Below are positions 27,032-36,690 of a DNA stretch of 64,000 nucleotides, piece by piece (position 1 is the first letter of the stretch; each line of letters starts with the position of its first letter). The notes beneath the pieces are model-generated. The model made no database searches. It saw only the letters and a program-made list of their open reading frames with translations, and was not told the origin of the DNA. Where the stretch lies: NCBI GenBank assembly GCA_030429735.1, contig JAUIET010000001.1, positions 372,001 to 436,000 of the forward strand. The letters are read 5' to 3'. The translations under genes and the position numbers were made by a program. The DNA is from Gammaproteobacteria bacterium. Lineage in GTDB: Bacteria; Pseudomonadota; Gammaproteobacteria; Pseudomonadales; JAUIET01.

Positions 27032-27953
27032 TTCCTTTGCACGCTTCCAGTTAAACGCCAGCCGGCGAGTTAATCAGCAACTGGAGCGGCGACTATCGGC
27101 ACTGGCAGCTCCTGAAACCCTGGTTGAAGCCATGCTGTATTCGGTAATGAATGGCGGCAAACGATTGCGCCCAACCATGGCCTACGCCGCCTTTGCGCTG
27201 GTGGCCGATGAAGAGCCTGATCGATTGAGTGGGCAGAATGGTCCGTTCGCGGCGGTGGATGGCAGTGCTGTTGCCCTGGAGCTGCTGCATTCCTATTCTT
27301 TGGTGCATGACGATTTGCCTGCGATGGACGACGACGATCTGCGCCGCGGAAAACCCAGCTGCCATATCGCGTTTGGTGAGGCCATGGCTGTGTTGGCCGG
27401 TGATGCCCTGCAATCCATGGCGTTTGAACAGCTTTGTGATAAGCGACTAAGCAGTGCTGAGCACAGCGCATTGTTGCTGACGGAATTGGCCCGGGCAGCC
27501 GGACCAGCTGGAATGGTAGGCGGGCAAGTGCTGGATTTACAGGCCGTCGCACCCACCGCAGTGAGCCAGGTCACTATTGAGCAGCTCGAAGCCATTCACC
27601 GTTCGAAGACTGGCGCTTTAATTCAGGCTGCTTTGACAATGGGTGCGATATGCGGGTCTGCCAACACGGCGACCATCGAGCGGTTGCGCCGTTTCGGTGA
27701 ACTTATCGGGCTTGCCTTTCAAGTGGTTGACGATGTGTTGGACATCACCTCCAGCACCGAGCAGCTGGGCAAACAACAAGGCTCTGATCAAGCCCTTGGG
27801 AAACCCACCTACCCGGCGCTGATGGGTCTGGATGCAGCCCGGGCGTACGCAAGAGACCTCTGCGAACAGGCCACCACGGAGATTAGCGCTCTGCCAGGCA
27901 ATACCGATGTATTGGCCGGGCTAGCCAATTTCATCACCTCACGCAGCCATTAA
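27024..27953 (+). CDS. ispA: Farnesyl diphosphate synthase
   Basis: Condenses IPP with DMAPP and GPP to farnesyl diphosphate in the cytosol. The 309-residue protein has the first aspartate-rich motif in HDDLPAMDDDDLRRG and the second in VVDDVLDIT, plus MNGGKRLRP, GMVGGQVLDL and HRSKTGALI. The ATG at 27024 overlaps the xseB stop, implying translational coupling. It is followed after 84 bases by dxs, so supply and use of the same precursors are encoded together. Confidence 0.95.
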   Translation: MSDSFARFQLNASRRVNQQLERRLSALAAPETLVEAMLYSVMNGGKRLRPTMAYAAFALVADEEPDRLSGQNGPFAAVDGSAVALELLHSYSLVHDDLPAMDDDDLRRGKPSCHIAFGEAMAVLAGDALQSMAFEQLCDKRLSSAEHSALLLTELARAAGPAGMVGGQVLDLQAVAPTAVSQVTIEQLEAIHRSKTGALIQAALTMGAICGSANTATIERLRRFGELIGLAFQVVDDVLDITSSTEQLGKQQGSDQALGKPTYPALMGLDAARAYARDLCEQATTEISALPGNTDVLAGLANFITSRSH

Positions 27954-28037
27954 GAATGTTTACATTCACCAATTAATCAAACCCGGCAATAGGGTACAAT
28001 CACGGATTGTTTATTCGCTGAGTATTTCATTCATCCA

Positions 28038-30014
28038 ATGGCGGGCCACTACAAGACATTTGAGGAATTTCCCTCCTCCAGGCCCGTGACAGAACTATTG
28101 GATTCTGTTGATTTTCCAAAAAACCTGCGCGAACTCAATGAAGCCCAGCTCCCGCGGCTGGCGGACGAATTGCGTGAGTTTCTGCTCTATAGCGTGAGCC
28201 AGACAGGCGGTCACTTTGGTGCGGGGCTTGGTGTGGTCGAACTGACCATTGCGTTGCACTACGTATTCAATACACCCTACGACCGGCTGGTATGGGATGT
28301 TGGGCACCAAACCTACCCGCACAAAATTCTCACTGGCCGCAGGGAATCGATGGCCAGTATGCGCCAGGGCGGCGGCCTGGCCGGGTTCACCAAACGGGCT
28401 GAGTCTGAATACGACACTTTTGGTGTAGGGCACTCCAGTACCAGCATTAGCGCAGCGCTGGGCATGGCGCTGGCCGCACGGCAGAAAAAAGAGAACCGCA
28501 AAGTGTGTGCAATCATTGGTGACGGTGCCATGACTGCGGGCATGGCGTTTGAAGCGCTGAATCATGCTGCGCATACGTCGGCTAACATGTTAGTCGTGCT
28601 AAACGACAATCAGATGTCCATTTCGCACAACCAGGGCGGCCTGGCCAATTACTTTGCCAAAATTTGGGCAAGCAAAGCGTATATCTCTCTGCGCGAGGGC
28701 AGCAAGAAAGTGCTGGCGAATATTCCACCGGCCAAGGAGTTTGCTCGGCGTACAGAAGAGCACATGAAGGGTATGGTCGCGCCCGGCACGATGTTTGAGG
28801 AACTGGGTTTTCATTACATTGGTCCCATCAACGGCCACGATATCGACAGCCTGGTCACAACGATGAGAAACATGGCCAACCTGGACGGGCCCCAGCTGCT
28901 GCACGTGTTTACCCGCAAAGGCCAGGGCTTCGCGCCGGCCGAGATTGACCCGGTGGGCTACCACGCGATCAACAAGATTGAACCTAAAACCGCACCAGCG
29001 GACAATAGCGAGCCACAGCTTGCCAAACCGGCCGGAAAGAAAATCCCCAAGTATCAAGACGTTTTCGGTCGCTGGTTGTGTGACGCCGCCGCCCGGGACG
29101 AGTTGCTGGTTGGCATTACTCCGGCCATGTGCGAAGGCTCAGGCATGGTCGAATTCAGCAAACAATTTCCGGACCGATATCACGACGTGGCCATTGCCGA
29201 GCAGCACTCGGTGACGCTTGCGGCGGGCCTGGCATGCGACGGCATGAAACCGGTAGTTGCTATTTATTCCACGTTTTTGCAACGCGCGTACGACCAATTG
29301 ATACACGATGTTGCATTGCAGAATCTTGATGTTACCTTTTGTCTGGATCGGGCCGGTTTGGTCGGTGAAGACGGCCCAACGCACGCAGGCAGTTTCGACA
29401 TCAGCTATTTACGCTGTATCCCCAACATGCTGGTTGCCACGCCGTCGGATGAAAACGAAACGCGCTTGCTGTTGAACACGGCTTATTGTCACCAAGGCCC
29501 AGCCGCTGTGCGCTATCCGCGTGGCATGGGTACCGGCGTGGAAATAGACCCTGCGTTAAGCACGGTAGAAATAGGTAAAGCCTTGCAAAAGCAGCAGGGT
29601 CACAGCGTCGCATTGCTGAATTTCGGCGCATTATTGCATGAAGTAACGCCGGTTGCTGAAAACCTGGGAGCAACCCTGGTTGATATGCGCTTCGTCAAAC
29701 CGCTGGATAACGCCCTGCTGCTGGACCTGTGCGCCGAGCACGAATTACTGGTGACGATCGAAGAGAATTCGGTTATGGGCGGCGCCGGCAGCGCTGTTTT
29801 GGAATTCCTGCACTCGCAAAACGTGCAAACCCCTGTTCTGCAGCTGGGCTTGCCCGATCGCTATGTAGAGCACGGCAAGCAGTCGGCCATGCGAGCCGAA
29901 GTGGGTCTGGATGCAAAAGGAATTGAAGCGGCCGTTCGCGCCAGAATGCTCGCCCTGGATATCAAGCCATTGCGCGTCACAGACACGATCAGCTCGCACG
30001 CTTTCGCCAAATGA
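28038..30014 (+). CDS. dxs: 1-deoxy-D-xylulose-5-phosphate synthase
   Basis: First enzyme of the MEP pathway, ThDP-dependent condensation of pyruvate with glyceraldehyde 3-phosphate; it also feeds thiamine and pyridoxal synthesis. The 658-residue length is normal or slightly long. Visible are [33 protein letters not shown], the ThDP motif [15 protein letters not shown] ending in LNDNQMSI, the catalytic Glu/His region [12 protein letters not shown], and [12 protein letters not shown]. The gene ends 24 bases from the converging ribA. Confidence 0.96.
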   Translation: MAGHYKTFEEFPSSRPVTELLDSVDFPKNLRELNEAQLPRLADELREFLLYSVSQTGGHFGAGLGVVELTIALHYVFNTPYDRLVWDVGHQTYPHKILTGRRESMASMRQGGGLAGFTKRAESEYDTFGVGHSSTSISAALGMALAARQKKENRKVCAIIGDGAMTAGMAFEALNHAAHTSANMLVVLNDNQMSISHNQGGLANYFAKIWASKAYISLREGSKKVLANIPPAKEFARRTEEHMKGMVAPGTMFEELGFHYIGPINGHDIDSLVTTMRNMANLDGPQLLHVFTRKGQGFAPAEIDPVGYHAINKIEPKTAPADNSEPQLAKPAGKKIPKYQDVFGRWLCDAAARDELLVGITPAMCEGSGMVEFSKQFPDRYHDVAIAEQHSVTLAAGLACDGMKPVVAIYSTFLQRAYDQLIHDVALQNLDVTFCLDRAGLVGEDGPTHAGSFDISYLRCIPNMLVATPSDENETRLLLNTAYCHQGPAAVRYPRGMGTGVEIDPALSTVEIGKALQKQQGHSVALLNFGALLHEVTPVAENLGATLVDMRFVKPLDNALLLDLCAEHELLVTIEENSVMGGAGSAVLEFLHSQNVQTPVLQLGLPDRYVEHGKQSAMRAEVGLDAKGIEAAVRARMLALDIKPLRVTDTISSHAFAK

Positions 30015-30038
30015 AACGCGCCGCCAGCTGCTTGATCT

Positions 30039-30629
30039 TTACATATCAAAAAGATGCCCGAGCTTACCTGCTTTGGTGGACAAGTACCTGGAATTATGGG
30101 GGTTGTGTCCAGTGTGCAGCTCCAACCTCTCGACCACACTAACACCCAGATCTTCAAGTGCCTGCACTTTACGCGGATTATTGGTCATCAAACGCACCGA
30201 TTTCACCCCCAAATGGGAAAACATGGCTTTACAGATGCTATAGCTGCGCTGGTCCGCCTCGAAGCCCAGTTGCTCGTTGGCCTCTACGGTATCCGCGCCC
30301 TGATCTTGCAGGTTGTACGCTTTCAGTTTGTTTAACAAGCCAATACCACGGCCTTCCTGGCGCAAATAGAGCACCATGCCACGACGCTCACGAGCGATTC
30401 TGCGCAACGCGGTTTCCAACTGCGGCCCACAATCACAACGCATGCTAAACAGGGCATCTCCGGTCAGGCATTCGGAATGCACCCTGGCTAACACCGGTTC
30501 GCCATCATTCACCTTGCCCATGGACAAGACAACGTGTTCCTTGCCAGTGTCGGCCTCCTCAAAGCCATGGATATCAAACATTCCCCAAGGCGTTGGTATT
30601 TTTGATGCGGTGATAAAGGAAACAGACAA
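30039..30629 (-). CDS. ribA: GTP cyclohydrolase II
   Basis: Opens the imidazole ring of GTP to begin riboflavin synthesis, in the cytosol with zinc. The 196-residue protein carries the zinc cysteines in [18 protein letters not shown], the substrate loop [14 protein letters not shown] and [12 protein letters not shown]. It is a single-domain RibA (not fused to RibB). No FMN riboswitch could be seen in the short upstream gap. Confidence 0.95.
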   Translation of the reverse strand: MSVSFITASKIPTPWGMFDIHGFEEADTGKEHVVLSMGKVNDGEPVLARVHSECLTGDALFSMRCDCGPQLETALRRIARERRGMVLYLRQEGRGIGLLNKLKAYNLQDQGADTVEANEQLGFEADQRSYSICKAMFSHLGVKSVRLMTNNPRKVQALEDLGVSVVERLELHTGHNPHNSRYLSTKAGKLGHLFDM

Positions 30630-30691
30630 GGGGGGACTCGTAGATATGGCTTGGCAAGCAACTGCTTATGATAACAGATAGCGGGGCGGTG

Positions 30692-31336
30692 TTACTGCTC
30701 AGACAGTATCAGCACGCCGTCACTTTCCTCCATTTTGACCCGGCGCAGAAAACTCATGCCAAGCAGAATTTGCCGAGGGAAAGCCCCCTCGAGCACACCT
30801 GCTTGCACATTGTGCACTTTAATACCGGCAACGCTGACCTGGGCCAGCTGCACAAACCAGGCTTCTGTCACCCCGCTTGCGGTGGAAACATTGCCTTTCT
30901 TGCCTTCTCGAATGTAGTCAATTCCAAGGCGTTTAGCGTCCGCGCTGTTCATTGCAATAGAGGTGGCCCCGGTGTCTACCAGCATACGTGCACCTCGGCC
31001 GTTAATGCTGCCATTTACGTAGTAGGCGTTGTTTTTATTGCGCGCGATGGATACTTTTTTCCGCGAGGCGGCGCTGAAGCTTGATCCTATTCGGGTATTG
31101 AGCCCAAGCGATTGTTGCTGGCCATTGATCTCAAGCACAGCGCTCTCGCTGTTGGCACGCACCAACCGCACCCCTTCCGGACTGGTTTGTCCGACCCGCA
31201 ATATCCGCTGCTTACCGTTGATATTAAGCACCGCCTTGCCCGCAAACAAGCCATTGACCTGAACCTCAAGCGCGCCAGCATTGACAGCGAGCAAGCTAAT
31301 GAATAACGCTATTGACGGTAGTAAGTACTTACTCAT
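30692..31336 (-). CDS. Exported retropepsin-like aspartic protease family protein
   Basis: A 214-residue protein with a signal peptide (hydrophobic 4-18, cut near GALEV). The N-terminal region binds or presents peptide (VNGLFAGKAVLNINGKQ). The C-terminal region is a single retropepsin-type lobe with catalytic MLVDTGATSIAMN and a later ILLGMSFLRRV, as in the clan AA proteases of gammaproteobacteria that are expected to work as dimers in the periplasm. The ATG at 31336 gives the compact signal; a GTG at 31360 is possible. It is divergent from the PBP1b gene. Confidence 0.82.
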   Translation of the reverse strand: MSKYLLPSIALFISLLAVNAGALEVQVNGLFAGKAVLNINGKQRILRVGQTSPEGVRLVRANSESAVLEINGQQQSLGLNTRIGSSFSAASRKKVSIARNKNNAYYVNGSINGRGARMLVDTGATSIAMNSADAKRLGIDYIREGKKGNVSTASGVTEAWFVQLAQVSVAGIKVHNVQAGVLEGAFPRQILLGMSFLRRVKMEESDGVLILSEQ

Positions 31337-31421
31337 ATATAAGAATCCACAAGGCCCCACTCAGCGCCTTGCTAAAGTTTAGCAGCCGCCGAGGAGTCAC
31401 GGATTATGCTCAGGAAAACTA

Positions 31422-33881
31422 TTGCCGTTTTTTTCCGTGGCACGCACTGACATGCCCTGCGATAGTGATGCTCTCTTTGCATTACTCCCCCAGATTTTGG
31501 CTTCACGTACAACCCGAAAACGCACCAGGCGGAAAAAGAAAACCACGCAGCGCAGGTTTAGACCGCTGCTATGGCTGGCGCGTCTGGGTGTGTTGGCAGC
31601 TATCATCCTGGTGCCGCTCGTATTCTGGCTCAACCACGAAATCGAACAAAAATTCAGCAGCCACAAGTGGACGATACCGGCAAAAGTATACGCGCGACCG
31701 CTGGAGTTATTCGTTGGCAGCCGGATAACGCGTGACGAGCTTCAGCAGGAACTTGAGCTACTCGGCTATAAGAAAACCGGCAATGCCGCTAGCGCTGGCA
31801 GCTATGCCAGACAGAGCAACGGCCTGTCACTTCACACCCGCGGTTTCCAGTTTGGCGACGGGCTTGAACGCGCTGTTCGCGTGCATGCGCAATGGGCCGG
31901 CCCTGAACTAAGCAGCCTGTCTACGTCAGCAGGAGAACGCTTGGACCTGGTTCGGCTGGAACCGCTTCAAATCGGCGGAATTTATCCCGGCCAAAACGAA
32001 GACCGCTTGCTGGTTGAACTGTCGGATATGCCAAAAGGCATGCTCAAGTGCCTACTTGCCGTGGAAGATCGCAGTTTCTATGAACACCCAGGCATCTCGT
32101 TGCGCGGTATCGCTCGCGCAATGCTGGTCAATCTGCGCCAGGGACGCTTTACCCAGGGTGGCAGCACGCTCACCCAACAATTGGTGAAAAATCTGTTTCT
32201 AAGTCAAGACAGAACTCTGTCGCGCAAACTTGCTGAGATCCCTATGGCACTGATGCTGGAAAGCAAAATCAGCAAAGACGAAATTCTGCAAATGTTCATC
32301 AACGAAGTATTCCTGGTTCAGGATGGTAACCGTGCTGTGCACGGCTTCGCACTGGCCAGTCAGTACTTTTTCAATCAGCCACTGCAGGAACTCTTGCCTC
32401 ACCAATACGCACTTCTGGTTGGCATGATCAAGGGGCCCTCCTACTACCACCCTGGCCGTCACCCGGAACGGGCCAAGCGTCGTCGCGACCTGGTGCTGAG
32501 CATCATGGCTGAGCACGGCATTATGAGCGAGGAGGAGGCGCAATATGCTATGCAACTGCCGCTGGGGCTGAGCCTGCGGCCTAAGCGTAGTGTGCGCCAA
32601 CCGGCTTATCTGGACCTGGTACGCCGACAACTCAGTGAAGACTATCGGCTTGAAGACCTGCAAAAAGAGGGGTTGCGGGTGTTTACCAATTTCGACCCTT
32701 TAGTTCAGCTGGCGGCGGAAAAGAGCCTGGAGCTCGCATTTGCGGATATAGACAAGCGCCCCGCGCGGCAACACCCAGAGGACGACATTTCCATACCCAA
32801 CCTGGACGCTGGCATGCTGGTCAGCGACAGCAGCACCGGCGATGTTGTTGCCGTGGTCGGTGGGCGCAAACCGCGTTTTGCTGGATTTAACCGCGCTCTG
32901 GACGCGCGCCGTCCGATAGGCTCGCTGGTTAAACCGGCCGTGTACCTGACAGCGCTGGAGCAACCCGACCAATACACCCTGGCAAGCTTTATCATGGATG
33001 AGCGCTTTGAATTACCACAACCGGACGGCAGCGTCTGGGCACCAGACAACTTCGACCATCAGAGCCACGGTTCGGTCACCTTACTTGAAGCGCTGAGCCG
33101 ATCATACAATCAGGCCAGCGCCGCGCTAGGCATGCAGCTGGGAATACCAGCTGTTCACGACACATTAAACGACCTGGGCATAACAGGTGATATTCCGGAA
33201 TTACCTTCGCTGTTTCTTGGCTCCATCGAACTATCAGTGATGGAAGTGGCGGCCATGTATCAAACCATTGCCAGCGGTGGCTTCAACACACCGCTCAGAG
33301 CAATACGGGAAATTCTTGACGCACACGGCGAACCAATCAAAACCTATGGTATTGAGATTGAACAGCGAATTGCACCTGACACGATTCATTTACTGCAATA
33401 CGCGTTGCAGGAAACCATGCGCAATGGCACCGGTCGCAGTGCGTATCAGTTCTTGCCGGATTCTCTGGCCATCGCTGGTAAAACAGGGACCAGCAATGAT
33501 CAGCGAGACAGCTGGTTTGCGGGTTTTAGCGGTGATTATTTGGCAGTTGTCTGGATGGGTAATGACGACTATGAGAAGACCTCGCTGACTGGCAGCAGTG
33601 GCGCACTGCGAGCCTGGACGTATTTATTTCGCGCGATCAGCCGAGAGTCACTGCAGTTTGTACGCCCTACCGGCGTGATTTACGCATGGACGGACCGGGA
33701 AAGCGGATTACTGAGTGCAGAACACTGCGGTAATGCGGATTACATTCCGTATCTGTCTGGCACAGAACCTATTCAACAAGCCGCTTGTGCTGAGCAAGGT
33801 CAGCGGCGTCCCAACTGGTTACGCTGGCTGTTTGATCGTGTACAGGAAAACCGCCAGAGTTCTGAACCCAATGTGAGGTGA
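31422..33881 (+). CDS. mrcB: Penicillin-binding protein 1B (bifunctional)
   Basis: Polymerises and cross-links peptidoglycan. In order: a basic cytoplasmic tail, one membrane helix (about 50-70), a UB2H-like region, the GT51 transglycosylase with Glu215 in VEDRSFYEHPG and QGGSTLTQQLVKNLF, and a transpeptidase with Ser501 in GSLVKP, the SxN motif in SRSYNQAS and KTGTS. Start TTG at 31422 has AGGA 6 bases upstream; ATG at 31452 lacks a ribosome site but is the usual-looking alternative. The stop overlaps the ribosome site of the lipoprotein gene that follows. Confidence 0.94.
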   Translation: MPFFSVARTDMPCDSDALFALLPQILASRTTRKRTRRKKKTTQRRFRPLLWLARLGVLAAIILVPLVFWLNHEIEQKFSSHKWTIPAKVYARPLELFVGSRITRDELQQELELLGYKKTGNAASAGSYARQSNGLSLHTRGFQFGDGLERAVRVHAQWAGPELSSLSTSAGERLDLVRLEPLQIGGIYPGQNEDRLLVELSDMPKGMLKCLLAVEDRSFYEHPGISLRGIARAMLVNLRQGRFTQGGSTLTQQLVKNLFLSQDRTLSRKLAEIPMALMLESKISKDEILQMFINEVFLVQDGNRAVHGFALASQYFFNQPLQELLPHQYALLVGMIKGPSYYHPGRHPERAKRRRDLVLSIMAEHGIMSEEEAQYAMQLPLGLSLRPKRSVRQPAYLDLVRRQLSEDYRLEDLQKEGLRVFTNFDPLVQLAAEKSLELAFADIDKRPARQHPEDDISIPNLDAGMLVSDSSTGDVVAVVGGRKPRFAGFNRALDARRPIGSLVKPAVYLTALEQPDQYTLASFIMDERFELPQPDGSVWAPDNFDHQSHGSVTLLEALSRSYNQASAALGMQLGIPAVHDTLNDLGITGDIPELPSLFLGSIELSVMEVAAMYQTIASGGFNTPLRAIREILDAHGEPIKTYGIEIEQRIAPDTIHLLQYALQETMRNGTGRSAYQFLPDSLAIAGKTGTSNDQRDSWFAGFSGDYLAVVWMGNDDYEKTSLTGSSGALRAWTYLFRAISRESLQFVRPTGVIYAWTDRESGLLSAEHCGNADYIPYLSGTEPIQQAACAEQGQRRPNWLRWLFDRVQENRQSSEPNVR

Positions 33882-33886
33882 TATTT

Positions 33887-34417
33887 ATGACATGTGAAGC
33901 GCGAAGCGGACTGAGCACACCGCTAACTATTTGCCTGTTGTTAACGCTGCAGATGGCATGCACATACACACCGGTCTACGACAGCCAGGGGCGGCCGCAA
34001 GGCACGTTACCGGAGGTCAGCGAGCAAACCGCTCCGGTCGAGCGTGACAACACGTCTGAGATTGACATACCGCCAGAATCACCGGAGCAGGCTACCCGGG
34101 TTGCCGTTGTATCACCGGAAGCAATCAAACAACGGCCCTCGGTCAGCAACAAGGATGTGGCAGCAGCCAAGCTTCGAACTCAAGCAGCCAGTGCACTTGC
34201 GGAAGGTCAATCGTCAAAAGCAGAACAGTTGTTGAATCGCGCCCTTCGAATATCACCCCGCAGCCCCGAGACTTACTACCAACTGGCCAGCATAAAGCTC
34301 GAGCAGGGCGTTCACGGACAGGCCTTACAGCTCGCCAGGAAAGGCCTTAGCTTGTGCGACCCAAACAGCCCATTGGCCAGCCAACTACAAATACTGGCCG
34401 CGAGAGCAAGAAACTAG
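33887..34417 (+). CDS. TPR lipoprotein, candidate PBP1b activator (LpoP-like)
   Basis: A 176-residue protein with a signal peptide ending in LQMAC, a plausible though imperfect lipobox, then a Pro/Glu-rich linker and two to three TPR helices (QAASALAEGQSSKAEQLLNR, PETYYQLASIKLEQGVHG). It starts 5 bases after mrcB, with AGGTGA inside the mrcB stop region. In Pseudomonas the TPR lipoprotein LpoP activates PBP1b and its gene is next to mrcB, so the same job is inferred here. Confidence 0.7.
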   Translation: MTCEARSGLSTPLTICLLLTLQMACTYTPVYDSQGRPQGTLPEVSEQTAPVERDNTSEIDIPPESPEQATRVAVVSPEAIKQRPSVSNKDVAAAKLRTQAASALAEGQSSKAEQLLNRALRISPRSPETYYQLASIKLEQGVHGQALQLARKGLSLCDPNSPLASQLQILAARARN

Positions 34418-34429
34418 CGTCGTGCCCGG

Positions 34430-35953
34430 TTAAGACAGGTTTTCAACCTCTACCCGATAGCAGCCGTCCGAGTCGCTCCAGTTAAACTGCAGAATCTGAT
34501 TAATAAAACCGGGGCGTTCAACAGCCTGGTGACTAACGAACAACATTTGGGTTGATGTTTCACTCGCTATTGCGTCAAGCAACGTCAACACATGCTGTCG
34601 ATTGCCCTCGTCTAACCCCAGACAAGGCTCGTCCAGAATCAGAACTTCCGGATTTTTCACCATTGCACGCGCAATAAGTACCAGGCGCTGCTGGCCATAC
34701 GACAACTGTTCAAAGCGCCGTTGCGCCAGATCTGCACCGTCCACCGCCGCCAGCCAGGCTTCAGCCGAACGTATTTGCGCTGCGGACTTTATATCACTGA
34801 GGCCGATGCTGTCTTGCCAACCCGATACAACCACATCAAGCGCTGTATACCCCCTGGTGAATTGCTGCTGCAACGCGGTGCTCACTACGCCAAAGTGCTG
34901 GCGAATATCCCACACCGATTCCCCGGACCCTTTTGGTCGCCCGAACAAGCAGACCTGTTGCCCAAAGGCTTTGGCGTTATCACCTGTTAGCATACAGAGC
35001 AACGTGGACTTCCCGCATCCATTGGGGCCTGCAATCAAAGCGTGCTGGCCAGGGTTAAACACCCAATGCAGACCGGTAAATATTCGCTTCTCACCAAATG
35101 AACAGCTGACGTTTCTGAACTCAATCAATGGTGCCGCGCGAATACCATCAGTTGTCGCCGTACCTGTAGCACGACGACGCAAAGGCAGATTTACCCTGGG
35201 ATGATTTTCTTCCAGCAAACGCACAAACCGCTGTCGATTTTCCGCCGTGTTGTTGACGGCCAAGGCTATGTTTCCTTTCTGTATCAGCATCAGGTGACTA
35301 ATTGAGTCGGGCACATCACTGACACGCGAAGTTAACAATAAGGCTGTGTTCAGTTGAGCAAACAGTTCGTTCAGAATTGCGTCAAACTCATCTTGCAGGG
35401 CCTGATCAAGGCCTGCCAACGGGTCATCCAGTAACAGCAAGCGGGCCTTGGATAGAGCGGCGCCGGCCATTAAAACACGCCGCATTTGACCCGTAGATAG
35501 CTCACGTATCCCTTGCTCCAGCAAAGCGTTAATGCCCAGCCGATCAACCCAAAATTCGTAATCCGCTGACTCTGAGGCAATACTCTTGAGATAGTCACAT
35601 ACCAGGGTGCCTCGATCATAGGCATCGGCCCGCATTTCGCTGTCATCAAACCGGTCATCGCGCGCATGCAATTCGCGTTGCCGATCAAATGAGACCATTT
35701 GGCTGTCTTTGGCTGGCGAAAAATCAGCAGCGTATTCACGCTCACCCCTAGCGATAACCTGCTGCGCCAGTAGCACTCGTGCAAACAACGTTTTACCCGA
35801 GCCATTGTTACCTAGCACCGCCCATTTTTGCCCGTCATCGAGCTGCCAATGGTCGCACTCAAACGCCAGGCCCCGATGCGCCGGCGTTCTGACCTTGTTT
35901 AACGTTACTAATGCCATGGGTTCATTCTGTAAAGTTGATAGACTAGTGTGCAT
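34430..35953 (-). CDS. modF: Double ABC ATPase of the ModF type
   Basis: A 507-residue soluble protein with two ABC domains. The first has LGNNGSGKT, signature ELSTGQMRR and LLLLDDPLAGLDQ; the second has AGPNGCGKST, QLSYGQQRLV and LILDEPCLGLD. The arrangement and the lack of membrane helices match ModF (PhrA). This is usually called a molybdate ATPase, but its role is not well proven and no modABC is nearby. The start at 35953 is uncertain: ATG 35917 begins the first domain more tightly, and neither has a good ribosome site. It is divergent from the NUDIX gene by about 30 bases. Confidence 0.8.
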   Translation of the reverse strand: MHTSLSTLQNEPMALVTLNKVRTPAHRGLAFECDHWQLDDGQKWAVLGNNGSGKTLFARVLLAQQVIARGEREYAADFSPAKDSQMVSFDRQRELHARDDRFDDSEMRADAYDRGTLVCDYLKSIASESADYEFWVDRLGINALLEQGIRELSTGQMRRVLMAGAALSKARLLLLDDPLAGLDQALQDEFDAILNELFAQLNTALLLTSRVSDVPDSISHLMLIQKGNIALAVNNTAENRQRFVRLLEENHPRVNLPLRRRATGTATTDGIRAAPLIEFRNVSCSFGEKRIFTGLHWVFNPGQHALIAGPNGCGKSTLLCMLTGDNAKAFGQQVCLFGRPKGSGESVWDIRQHFGVVSTALQQQFTRGYTALDVVVSGWQDSIGLSDIKSAAQIRSAEAWLAAVDGADLAQRRFEQLSYGQQRLVLIARAMVKNPEVLILDEPCLGLDEGNRQHVLTLLDAIASETSTQMLFVSHQAVERPGFINQILQFNWSDSDGCYRVEVENLS

Positions 35954-35982
35954 CGACAGTGTAAACCACAGAGCACAACGCC

Positions 35983-36678
35983 TTGCTACCTGACTTAAAT
36001 ACTCAACTGGATAAGGTAGCGCAATACAAGCCTAAAAAGGTGTTGGGGCGGCGGTATATGGTTCGTGCCGCAGTCACAATGATATTACGCGAAACAAAGC
36101 GCCACCCTGATGACTTGCATGATGATGGCATTGAAGTTCTGATGATGCGACGCGCAGAGCGAAAAGGTGACCCATGGTCAGGTCACATGTCGTTCCCCGG
36201 CGGCAAAATGGACAGCAAGGATGACAACTCCTTCGAAGCATCCTTGCGTGAGCTGGCGGAAGAGACAGGCATTCCAAGACCCGATGAGGTTTTGCGCTCG
36301 GTAGGCCGATTGTCTGATGTGTTAACCCGAAATCACAGCGGACGTAAACCGATGGTGGTTAGCCCATTTGTTTTTGAGTTGATCGAGGATGTGGTGTTTA
36401 AGCCCAATCACGAAGTGGCCGAACTGGTCTGGATTCCACTGGAATACCTACGGAATCCTGCGCACCGCGAAGTGATGCATTGGGACTATCGCGGCGCTCG
36501 TATCAATTTACCGTGTTACTTCTATCAAGGGCATCGCATCTGGGGCCTGTCTTTAACGATGCTGGATGAAATGGTATTGCTTTTCTACACGCAGAGCTTT
36601 GAAGACACCCACTCCCGTTTACAGTTCTCACCGCGATCGAACTGGTTAATTCGATCGCTGTCGAAACTAAATCGCTGA
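35983..36678 (+). CDS. NUDIX hydrolase, probable CoA pyrophosphatase
   Basis: A 231-residue cytosolic protein. The NUDIX helix GGKMDSKDDNSFEASLRELAEETGI gives the metal-binding REL-EE part; the preceding MSFPGGK and the spacing of one extra residue in the box resemble NudL-type coenzyme A pyrophosphatases. The following LSDVLTRNHSGRKPMVVSPFVF block also fits. It would cleave CoA or its oxidised forms to 4'-phosphopantetheine and 3',5'-ADP. The start is TTG at 35983; an internal ATG at 36058 would cut into the first strand of the fold. Confidence 0.78.
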   Translation: MLPDLNTQLDKVAQYKPKKVLGRRYMVRAAVTMILRETKRHPDDLHDDGIEVLMMRRAERKGDPWSGHMSFPGGKMDSKDDNSFEASLRELAEETGIPRPDEVLRSVGRLSDVLTRNHSGRKPMVVSPFVFELIEDVVFKPNHEVAELVWIPLEYLRNPAHREVMHWDYRGARINLPCYFYQGHRIWGLSLTMLDEMVLLFYTQSFEDTHSRLQFSPRSNWLIRSLSKLNR

Positions 36679-36690
36679 CAGAGAAAGCTG

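Noticed and set aside
30630-30691. Possible FMN riboswitch before ribA
   Set aside because: The gap is only about 60 bases and shows none of the conserved RFN element blocks.
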